This document shows, piece by piece, positions 1 through 6,135 of a stretch of DNA of 6,277 nucleotides. The stretch lies in NCBI GenBank assembly GCA_902766675.1, contig CACXEN010000083.1:1-6277 (forward strand). Direction: 5' to 3'. This stretch comes from an uncultured Erysipelotrichaceae bacterium. Its GTDB lineage: Bacteria > Bacillota_I > Bacilli_A > Erysipelotrichales > Erysipelotrichaceae. The notes below the pieces were generated by a model. That model saw only the letters and a list, made by a program, of their open reading frames with translations. It did no database searches and was not told the origin of the DNA. Made by a program: the position numbers and the translations under genes. Within the stretch, counting starts at the first letter, position 1. Each line of letters begins with the position of its first letter.

Positions 1-940
1 TAGAAGTATTATGAATAAAATGCAAAGATCTGTTTTAGCCATGTATGGCTATGATGAAACACCTGATGAAACTTCTTTAGAAAATGTGATGCGTCAATCT
101 GTCGCACTGATTTCTCAACTTCCAACCATGATGATTTATGCATACCAAACTAAAGTACATACATTTGACCATGGCTCTTTATTCTTCCACCATCCAAAAG
201 CAGGTTTATCTACTGCCCAACATATTCTTGCAATATCTAGAGCAGATGAAAGTTATACAGAAGAAGAGGCACATCTTTTAGATATTTGTCTTTGCCTTCA
301 TATGGACCATGGTGGCGGTAATAATAGTACATTCGCATCTCGCGTATTATCTTCAACCGGAACTGATACCTACTCTGCTATTTCGGCAGCTATTGGTTCA
401 TTAAAAGGTCCAAAACATGGTGGCGCAAATCATAAAGTATTAAATCAATTACATGACATATTAGAAAATGTGGATGATGTTTATGATGATGAAAAACTAA
501 AGGATTATTTAAGAAAACTCATTCATAAAGAAGCTGGTGATAAAACAGGATTAATCTATGGAATGGGTCATGCGGTATATACATTAAGTGATCCTCGTGC
601 ACAAATTCTTAAAAAAGAATTAGAGCCAATCGCAAACGCAAATGGTTATGCAAAAGAATTCCATGTATTACAATCGATTGAAAAACTAACACCAATCATC
701 TTTGAAGAAGAAAAACAAGGTAGTAAGAAAGTATGTGCCAATATTGATTTATATTCCGGTTTGGTATATCAAATACTTGGAATAAGTGAAGATTTATTTA
801 CCCCACTATTTGCGATAGCTAGAATAACTGGTTGGTGTGCACATCGCATAGAAGAATTAGAATTCGCAAATCGTATTATGCGACCTGCCTATAAATGTAT
901 TGAAAATCTTAAAGAATATAAAGATATTGACGAAAGATAA
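1..940 (+). CDS. gltA: Citrate synthase, 5'-truncated by the window edge
   Basis: Condenses acetyl-CoA with oxaloacetate to citrate in the cytoplasm, the entry step to the TCA cycle or to glutamate synthesis. The reading frame is open to the left edge (first full codon at 2-4), giving 312 visible residues. The ATG at 11 is almost certainly internal, because related Firmicute enzymes are about 450 residues, so roughly 140 N-terminal residues lie outside. Numbering from that ATG, the three catalytic residues of the family are present: His100 in HMDHGGGNNST, His136 in GPKHGGAN and Asp246 in NIDLYSG. The GMGHAVYTLSDPRA stretch (184-197) and the C-terminal ARITGWCAHR segment (270-279) also fit. 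The LENVMRQS/YAYQTK style is that of clostridial and erysipelotrichial enzymes rather than the E. coli hexameric type. The TAA stop at 938-940 runs into the terminator hairpin. The promoter is out of view. Identity is very secure; the gene symbol is by family (gltA/citZ). Confidence 0.95.
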   Translation, partial: RSIMNKMQRSVLAMYGYDETPDETSLENVMRQSVALISQLPTMMIYAYQTKVHTFDHGSLFFHHPKAGLSTAQHILAISRADESYTEEEAHLLDICLCLHMDHGGGNNSTFASRVLSSTGTDTYSAISAAIGSLKGPKHGGANHKVLNQLHDILENVDDVYDDEKLKDYLRKLIHKEAGDKTGLIYGMGHAVYTLSDPRAQILKKELEPIANANGYAKEFHVLQSIEKLTPIIFEEEKQGSKKVCANIDLYSGLVYQILGISEDLFTPLFAIARITGWCAHRIEELEFANRIMRPAYKCIENLKEYKDIDER

Positions 941-968
941 AAGGTAAATGGAAACCATTTACCTTTTT
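939..968. terminator. Bidirectional Rho-independent terminator between convergent genes
   Basis: The arms 939-951 and 955-967 form a perfect 13-bp stem closed by an AAA triloop (952-954). On the plus strand the right arm ends in TTTTT (964-968). On the minus strand the transcript ends in CCUUUUAUCUUU. The same hairpin can therefore stop both the citrate synthase and the aminopeptidase transcripts. It overlaps the last two bases of the citrate synthase TAA (938-940) and the first plus-strand base of the aminopeptidase stop (967-969). The plus-strand U-tract is short, and the stem is AT-rich apart from two GG/CC pairs, so efficiency is uncertain. Confidence 0.82.
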
Positions 969-2328
969 ACATATCTTTTAAGAATGCTACATATGCACGA
1001 TATGATTCATAAATATCTGCTTTCGAGACTACTTCATATGGTGCATGCATATTTTGTACTGCAATACCTGCATCTAATACTTCCATATTTAGGTTGGCTA
1101 GAATATATGCGATTGTTCCGCCTCCACCTGCATCAACTTTACCCAGTTCACAGGTTTGGAATAATACATGGTTTTTATCCATGACTTTTCTAACCTTTGC
1201 GATAAATTCTGCATTGGCATCACTAGAACCACTCTTTCCTCTTGCGCCAGTATATTTATTGAAACAAATACCACAGCCAAAGAAGGCACTATCTTTCTTT
1301 TCCATTACTTCTGGATAATTTGGATCATATGCGGCTGATACATCACTACTTAACATACTTGAATTACGTAAAGCACTATGTAAATCAACTAACTTTGTAT
1401 GACCTTGTTTATCTAATAATTGTGTAACAATATCCTCAAAGAATCTACTTTGCATACCTGTATTTCCTTGTGAACCAACTTCTTCTTTATCCACCAATAA
1501 GCAACAAGCAGTCTTCTTTGGTGTTTTGATATCTAAGATTGCTTTTAAGCTAGAATATGCACATACTTTATCATCATGTCCATATCCTAAAATCATAGAA
1601 GAATCTAAACCATAATCTCTTGCCTCACCAGCTGGTACCACTTCAATCTCTGCAGATACGAAGTCATCTTCTTCGATGTCATATTGTTTTTTCAGAAGGT
1701 CTAAAATGTATTGTTTTACTGGATCTTTTCCTTTCTTTGCAGGAATTGAGCCAACTAATAAATCTAACTTTTCCCCTTCTACAACAGTAGTTGCTGGTTT
1801 CTTCATTTGGTTTTGGGATAAATGAATTAATAAATCAGAAACACCTACTACTGGATCATTTGGTTTATCACCAATATTAATATCTACTACAGATCCATCT
1901 TTTTTGCATACGACACCAACAAGTGCCATTGCACGTGCTACCCATTGGTATTTTTTGATTCCACCATAATAATGTGTATCAAATAATGCTAAGCCATCTC
2001 TTTCATAGAGTGGAACTTGTTTTAAGTCCATACGTGGGCTATCAATATGTGCACCAAGAATATTCATTCCTTTTGTGAGGTCTTCTTTACCTATCACAAA
2101 TAGTGCTAAGTTTTTACCACGGTTATTTACATATAATTTATCTCCAGGTTTGATAGATTTTACTTTTTCTAAATCTTTAAAACCTGCTTTTTTCACTAAT
2201 TGAATACTGTTTGTGACAAAAGTTCTTTCTGTTTTTGATTTTGATAAGAATTGACGATATTCTTCACTGAAATCAAATAATTTCTTCTTTTCACTCACAC
2301 TGAGATTTTCCCAAACCGTTTTTCTCAT
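967..2328 (-). CDS. apeA: M18 family zinc aminopeptidase (AMP1/aspartyl aminopeptidase-like)
   Basis: Cytoplasmic metallo-aminopeptidase that removes N-terminal amino acids from peptides, probably in general peptide turnover. It is 453 residues, a normal length for bacterial M18 enzymes. The metal and catalytic positions of the family are visible: His94 in GAHIDSPR, Asp253 in GHDDK, the Glu282-Glu283 pair in DKEEVGS, Asp329 in SSDVSAAYDPN and His428 in NMHAPYE. The HYYGGIKKYQW stretch (119-129) and GDKPNDPVVGVSDLLIHL (153-170) are also typical. In M18 enzymes these residues hold a two-zinc centre, and the first Glu acts as general base. No signal peptide is seen. The ATG at 2328 follows the hflX stop by one base and has a strong AAGGAG 7 nt upstream, so the start is well supported. 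It is the last gene of an ABC-hflX-apeA unit and ends in the shared terminator. Substrate preference (acidic or broader) cannot be read from the sequence. The symbol apeA rests on resemblance to the 'M18 aminopeptidase 1' group. Confidence 0.93.
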   Translation of the reverse strand: MRKTVWENLSVSEKKKLFDFSEEYRQFLSKSKTERTFVTNSIQLVKKAGFKDLEKVKSIKPGDKLYVNNRGKNLALFVIGKEDLTKGMNILGAHIDSPRMDLKQVPLYERDGLALFDTHYYGGIKKYQWVARAMALVGVVCKKDGSVVDINIGDKPNDPVVGVSDLLIHLSQNQMKKPATTVVEGEKLDLLVGSIPAKKGKDPVKQYILDLLKKQYDIEEDDFVSAEIEVVPAGEARDYGLDSSMILGYGHDDKVCAYSSLKAILDIKTPKKTACCLLVDKEEVGSQGNTGMQSRFFEDIVTQLLDKQGHTKLVDLHSALRNSSMLSSDVSAAYDPNYPEVMEKKDSAFFGCGICFNKYTGARGKSGSSDANAEFIAKVRKVMDKNHVLFQTCELGKVDAGGGGTIAYILANLNMEVLDAGIAVQNMHAPYEVVSKADIYESYRAYVAFLKDM

Positions 2329-2329
2329 A

Positions 2330-3568
2330 TTATCGCTCCTTTATTTCATATCTATCGAATACATCGACATATTTCTTTTCACCTTGCACAAGCACTTTCA
2401 TTCCTTCATCTAGACTTTCTAAAATCTCAATTGACAATAATGATTCATATTTGTGCAGCAGAGCCATTTTATCATAAGGTATGAAACATTTCCTACTAAT
2501 TTCATTTGGATATAACATTTCAATTAATTTATCTTCTAAATCTTCAATCCCTGTTTTGTTTAAACAAGAAATATAAATACCAGATGCTTCTTTGGAATCG
2601 ATTAAATCGGCTTTATTGAATATACGTAATATTGGAATATCTCCAGCTTGAATCGTTTCTAATGTTTTGATTGTGATTTCTTCTTTTTCTTTCCAATTTG
2701 GATCAGAGATATCAATCACATGCAACAACAAATCCGCATCTCTTGCGGCATCCAATGTGGATTGGAACGCTTCTATTAATCCATGTGGTAAATCTGACAC
2801 AAATCCAACCGTATCATATAGTAAGAATTGATAGCCTTTCATCGTTATACTTCTAACACTAGTGTCTAATGTCGCAAATAACATATCTTTGGTAAATACT
2901 TCTTTACCAAGTGCACTTGTCTTATTTAACAACAAGTTCATCAAACTACTTTTTCCTGCATTGGTATATCCAACGAGTCCCACTCGCTTTAAAAGTGTTT
3001 TCGTTCTTCGCTTTTCATCTTGATTATATTGGTTTTGAATTTTCTTTAATTCTTGTTTTAAAGCACTAATTCTTTTCTTATATCTTCTTTCAATAATACT
3101 AGAACGCATTTCACCAGCTCCACGGTTATATGCACTACCACCACGCTCATGGCTTTCATCTTCATTGATATCTGTTAATGCTTGTGGTAAATCATATTCT
3201 AATCTAGCTAATTCGGTCTGTAGCTTGGCTTGTTTACTGCGTGCACGCAGAGAGAATAATTGTAATATCAGGGTTGTTCGATCAATGACTGGTACATCAA
3301 AAATATTCGCTAAGCGATTGGCACATTGAATAGATAATGCATTATGAAAAATAACCAATTCTGCCTCCACTTCATCGACTAGAGTTTTACACTCTTCCAC
3401 TTTCCCTTTTCGAAAAGCTGTCTTTGGGTCTAAAGAATTGGCACTTTGCGTAATAATGCCAACGACTTCATAATTACATGCCTCACATAGATTCTTTGTT
3501 TCATCCATGAGGTAATCAAAGCCGTTGGCTTTATTTTTTAAATCAATGCCTGCTAAAACAACTCTCAT
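2330..3568 (-). CDS. hflX: GTPase HflX, ribosome-associated
   Basis: HflX is a 50S-binding GTPase that splits stalled or stress-arrested 70S ribosomes; some homologues add macrolide/lincosamide tolerance. Length is 412 residues, within the family range. The N-terminal HflX domain (about 1-105) carries PKTAFRKGKVEE (48-59) and VIDRTTLILQLFSLRARSK (94-112). Then comes a helical hairpin (about 108-192) with RGAGE (149-153), and the Ras-like G domain: G1 GYTNAGKS (200-207), G2 Thr233, G3 DTVGF (252-256), G4 NKAD (318-321) and a G5-like ISC (333-335). A small C-terminal domain (about 360-410) follows. The glycine-rich linker is divergent: HERGGSAYNRGAGEMRSSIIERR replaces the usual RGPGETQLE-type core. 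The start follows the ABC gene stop by 2 nt. No good Shine-Dalgarno sits at normal distance (a GAGGG is 15 nt away), so translation probably depends on ribosomes ending the upstream gene. The start is nevertheless supported because MRVVLAGID begins directly at the domain edge. Confidence 0.95.
   Translation of the reverse strand: MRVVLAGIDLKNKANGFDYLMDETKNLCEACNYEVVGIITQSANSLDPKTAFRKGKVEECKTLVDEVEAELVIFHNALSIQCANRLANIFDVPVIDRTTLILQLFSLRARSKQAKLQTELARLEYDLPQALTDINEDESHERGGSAYNRGAGEMRSSIIERRYKKRISALKQELKKIQNQYNQDEKRRTKTLLKRVGLVGYTNAGKSSLMNLLLNKTSALGKEVFTKDMLFATLDTSVRSITMKGYQFLLYDTVGFVSDLPHGLIEAFQSTLDAARDADLLLHVIDISDPNWKEKEEITIKTLETIQAGDIPILRIFNKADLIDSKEASGIYISCLNKTGIEDLEDKLIEMLYPNEISRKCFIPYDKMALLHKYESLLSIEILESLDEGMKVLVQGEKKYVDVFDRYEIKER
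2336..2341 (-). promoter_or_regulatory. Ribosome binding site for the aminopeptidase, inside the hflX 3' end
   Basis: AAGGAG on the minus strand lies 7 nt before the ATG at 2328. It is formed by the Lys410 and Glu411 codons at the end of hflX, whose stop (2330-2332) falls between the site and the start. Ribosomes finishing hflX must cross it, so translational coupling is likely. It fixes the aminopeptidase start. Confidence 0.85.
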
Positions 3569-3570
3569 TC

Positions 3571-5400
3571 TTATTCAGTCATACCCTCTACTTTAAATTG
3601 CGTATTGTATAACTCTGTATATACACCATTTAATGCGATTAATTCTTTATGTGTTCCTCTTTCCACGATTGTACCATCTTTTACTACAATAATTTCATCT
3701 GCGGCTAGAATTGTGGATAAGCGATGGGCTATCAAAATAGATGTTCTTTCCGCAATTAAAGGATCAATTGCGTCTTGAATCGCTCTTTCAGAAATGGAAT
3801 CTAAAGAAGCAGTTGCTTCATCAAATATCATGACCCAAGGATCTTTTAATAATACTCTAGCGATAGATATTCTTTGTTTTTCACCACCAGATAATTTTAA
3901 ACCACGATTTCCTACTTCTGTATCATAGCCTTTTTCTTGGTTAACAATAAAATCATGAATATTTGCTTTCTTACATGCAGCTATCATTTCTTCTTCACTT
4001 GCATTTTCATTCGCATATAGAAGATTTTCTCTAATAGTGCCATTAAATAAATATGTGTCTTGTGAAACGATACCTATTTCTTCTCTTAAAGCTTCTAAAT
4101 CCCATTCTCTTACATCAATGCCATCAAATTTTACACTTCCCTTTGTGACATCATATAAGCGAGGAATTAAATTCACTAATGTAGATTTACCGGAACCACT
4201 TGGCCCAACAATTGCGATACTATGACCACTTTTTAATTCAAAAGTAATATCTTTTAGAATCATGCGATCTTCATTGTATTGGAAATAGACATGGTCAAAT
4301 GTGATATCCCCTTTGATGACTTCTGGTTTCTTTGCATTTTTTGGTGATTGAATTTCAATTGGCATATCAAAGTATTCAAATATACGTGTAAACATTGCCA
4401 TAGAACGAATCCAATCTACTTGAATATTTAAAAGCGAATTCACTGGTCCATACATTCTTCCAAGTAGTGTCACCAAAACTGTAATATCACCTACTGTTAA
4501 ATCATAGCCATATCGAATCATGAGTAATCCACCCACAAAATACAACAACATTGGGCCAACTGATGCCACAGTTCCAATGACCATAAAGAACCATCTACCA
4601 GCCATAGACTCTTTGATATTTAAGCCAATCATCTTTTCATTCACTTCACGATATTTTTGGTATTCTTTTTCTTCTTTTCCAAATAGTTTCACCAATAATT
4701 GACCAGACACAGATAGTGTTTCATTTAAGATTCCATTCATTTCATCATTACAAGCTTGTGCTTCTTTGGTGATGGACCATCTTGTTTTACCTGCTTTTCT
4801 TGTTGGTATTGTAAATAGTGGCACAATAATAATTCCAACAAGTGCCAATATCCAGTTCTTTTGAAACATCGTAATTAAGGCAATGATTAATGTAATTGAA
4901 TTAGAAAGTATATTCACAAATGTGTTGATAATAATGAATTGTATTCCATCAATATCACTTGTCATACGGGTGATAATGTCACCTTGATTATTTGTGGTAA
5001 AAAAGCTTTGGGACATTTTTTGTAAGTGGGCATACATTTGATTACGCATATCAAATGTAATATGTTGGGCAATCCAAGAATTCAAATAATTTTCTAATAC
5101 ACCGATTAAATTAGAAAGTAGTGTTACCCCTAAAGATAAAAGGATATAAAAAACTAGCTTATTCATATTTCTAGCTATCAATCCTTCGTCGATGATCTTA
5201 CCAGTTATAATCGAAGGATAAATAGAAAAAGCTGAGGAAACAATAATTGCGATTAATACAATCGTCATCTGTTTCCAATATGGTTTTAAATACGATAGAA
5301 TACGAACAATTAACTCTTTCGTTATCTTCGGCGCATTTGCCTTTTCTTCATCTTCTAGAAAGCGACCTCCACGGCCACCACCTCTAGGTCCCATTGACAT
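3571..5400 (-). CDS. ABC exporter half-transporter (fused membrane and ATPase domains, multidrug/lipid type)
   Basis: Exporter-type half-transporter in the cytoplasmic membrane, 609 residues, expected to work as a dimer. The membrane domain (about 38-340) has six likely helices near 43-66, 83-104, 157-178, 182-200, 270-294 and 302-320. The ATPase domain contains an A-loop aromatic (Tyr375), Walker A GPSGSGKST (399-407), Q-loop Gln447, X-loop-like VGNRG (496-500), signature LSGGE (503-507), Walker B ending in Asp527 with catalytic Glu528, D-loop SLD (532-534) and H-loop His559. All catalytic positions match consensus, so a homodimer with two active sites is possible; no second half-transporter is visible next to it. 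The N-terminus is Gly/Arg-rich (PRGGGRGGR, 5-13), as is common for Firmicute exporters annotated as multidrug ABC proteins. The ATG at 5400 is chosen over Met3 because AAGGAG lies 6 nt before it. It heads a unit with hflX and apeA. The substrate (drug, lipid or peptide) cannot be told from the sequence. Confidence 0.95.
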   Translation of the reverse strand: MSMGPRGGGRGGRFLEDEEKANAPKITKELIVRILSYLKPYWKQMTIVLIAIIVSSAFSIYPSIITGKIIDEGLIARNMNKLVFYILLSLGVTLLSNLIGVLENYLNSWIAQHITFDMRNQMYAHLQKMSQSFFTTNNQGDIITRMTSDIDGIQFIIINTFVNILSNSITLIIALITMFQKNWILALVGIIIVPLFTIPTRKAGKTRWSITKEAQACNDEMNGILNETLSVSGQLLVKLFGKEEKEYQKYREVNEKMIGLNIKESMAGRWFFMVIGTVASVGPMLLYFVGGLLMIRYGYDLTVGDITVLVTLLGRMYGPVNSLLNIQVDWIRSMAMFTRIFEYFDMPIEIQSPKNAKKPEVIKGDITFDHVYFQYNEDRMILKDITFELKSGHSIAIVGPSGSGKSTLVNLIPRLYDVTKGSVKFDGIDVREWDLEALREEIGIVSQDTYLFNGTIRENLLYANENASEEEMIAACKKANIHDFIVNQEKGYDTEVGNRGLKLSGGEKQRISIARVLLKDPWVMIFDEATASLDSISERAIQDAIDPLIAERTSILIAHRLSTILAADEIIVVKDGTIVERGTHKELIALNGVYTELYNTQFKVEGMTE

Positions 5401-5406
5401 ATTAAT

Positions 5407-5412
5407 CTCCTT
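5407..5412 (-). promoter_or_regulatory. Ribosome binding site deciding the ABC transporter start
   Basis: AAGGAG on the minus strand, 6 nt before the ATG at 5400 and 12 nt before the second ATG at 5394 (Met3). The shorter spacing favours the first ATG. Confidence 0.85.
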
Positions 5413-5427
5413 TTTAAAATTCTACCA
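5412..5427 (-). promoter_or_regulatory. Possible extended -10 promoter for the ABC-hflX-apeA unit
   Basis: On the minus strand TGG-TAGAAT (5427-5419) matches the extended -10 form TGn-TATAAT with one mismatch. No convincing -35 hexamer is found 15-18 nt upstream, where the sequence is the U-tract and stem of the preceding terminator. A start about 7 nt downstream of the -10 would be near 5412, giving a leader of only about 12 nt that begins with the Shine-Dalgarno. It is the only promoter-like element in the gap 5401-5469, but short AT-rich motifs arise easily by chance. Confidence 0.35.
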
Positions 5428-5429
5428 TG

Positions 5430-5466
5430 AAACAAATAAGAAAATAGGTGGATTTCATCCACCTAT
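5430..5466 (-). terminator. Rho-independent terminator after the DUF4956 gene
   Basis: Read on the minus strand, a perfect 10-bp stem (5466-5457 with 5453-5444) is closed by a GAA triloop and followed by an interrupted U-rich tail, TTTCTTATTTGTTT. It begins 3 nt after the DUF4956 TAG stop (5470-5472). The plus strand has no T-run after the hairpin, so it works in one direction only. It separates the VTC/DUF4956 transcript from the ABC-hflX-apeA genes, although the broken U-tract may allow readthrough. Confidence 0.82.
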
Positions 5467-5469
5467 CTC

Positions 5470-6135
5470 CTACAAGTCAGTTGCGACTGTTTGCATATGA
5501 CTACATACGACTGGTAAATTTCCATTTCTGACACGTATATCATCCAAGAAAGACTTTTCTTTGCCTATATCTTTTAAGAATACGTTATATGCTAATTGAT
5601 ACATCGTACCTAAGTTGATTGTCTTTACCGATTCAAGTTCTACTTTAGATGTATATTCTTTAAATACATCATCGAAGATTTCTGAATAATCAATATCTTC
5701 TGGTATTGTGATACGCAAGCTACGATAATGTGTATCTCCATCTAATACTTTAGATTTAGAGAGTACTACATATACCAAACAAATAATTGTTGTGGCAACG
5801 AATGCTAAATATAGATATCCCATACCTGTACATAAGCCAATTGCCATCGCTAAGAAGATAACCAAAATATCATTTGCTTTACCTGGTAAAGAACGGAAAC
5901 GTACCAGTTGGAAGCTACCAGCTACCGCAACACCTACACCTAGGTTGCCATTGACCATAAAGATGACGAGTTGTGTAATTGCTGGTAGTAAACCAAGTGT
6001 AATCGTGAACCCCTTTGTAGGATGCTCACAAGCTTTATAGACATACGCTATGATCAATCCACATACAAGCGATGTAAGTACACTTAACCCTACTGCTGTT
6101 GTAGATAATCCATCTGTTAATACTGTGCTGAACAT
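5470..6135 (-). CDS. DUF4956 family membrane protein
   Basis: Membrane protein of unknown function, 221 residues. Likely helices lie near 13-34, 43-62, 89-107 and 107-127. Between the second and third is the family's most distinctive stretch, a glycine-rich turn (GNLGVGVAVAGS, 63-74) followed by the basic LVRFRSLPGKANDI (77-90). The soluble C-terminal part (about 137-210, RITIPEDIDY to RVRNGNLPV) looks like a small alpha/beta regulatory-type domain, probably cytoplasmic. A short tail, SHMQTVATDL, follows. The general plan of a Gly-rich helical membrane domain plus a small soluble domain recalls MgtC/SapB proteins, but I cannot show homology by eye. The gene overlaps the upstream VTC-domain gene by 19 nt and has a strong ribosome site inside it, so the two are probably made together. 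DUF4956 genes are often found beside VTC-domain genes, which suggests a membrane partner for polyphosphate or another polyanion; that role is inference. A terminator follows directly. Confidence 0.85.
   Translation of the reverse strand: MFSTVLTDGLSTTAVGLSVLTSLVCGLIIAYVYKACEHPTKGFTITLGLLPAITQLVIFMVNGNLGVGVAVAGSFQLVRFRSLPGKANDILVIFLAMAIGLCTGMGYLYLAFVATTIICLVYVVLSKSKVLDGDTHYRSLRITIPEDIDYSEIFDDVFKEYTSKVELESVKTINLGTMYQLAYNVFLKDIGKEKSFLDDIRVRNGNLPVVCSHMQTVATDL

Noticed and set aside
11..13. ATG at 11 as the true start of citrate synthase
   Set aside because: The frame continues upstream without a stop to the edge (AGA AGT ATT before the ATG), no ribosome site is visible, and a 309-residue protein would lack the N-terminal third of the enzyme.
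1098..1289. Minus-strand 63-codon frame inside the aminopeptidase gene
   Set aside because: Out-of-frame shadow of conserved M18 sequence.
948..1318. Plus-strand open frames of 78 and 74 codons opposite the aminopeptidase 3' end
   Set aside because: They lie wholly on the reverse of a well-supported M18 coding region apart from terminator bases. The peptides (runs of Leu, His and Tyr; Pro-rich) resemble no family, and neither has a ribosome site.
4037..4702. Two plus-strand frames of about 60 codons inside the ABC transporter
   Set aside because: Antisense shadows of the ATPase and membrane domains with no independent coding signal.
5792..6040. Plus-strand 82-codon frame opposite the DUF4956 gene
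   Set aside because: Antisense to the most conserved part of DUF4956; no ribosome site and Lys/Pro-rich shadow composition.
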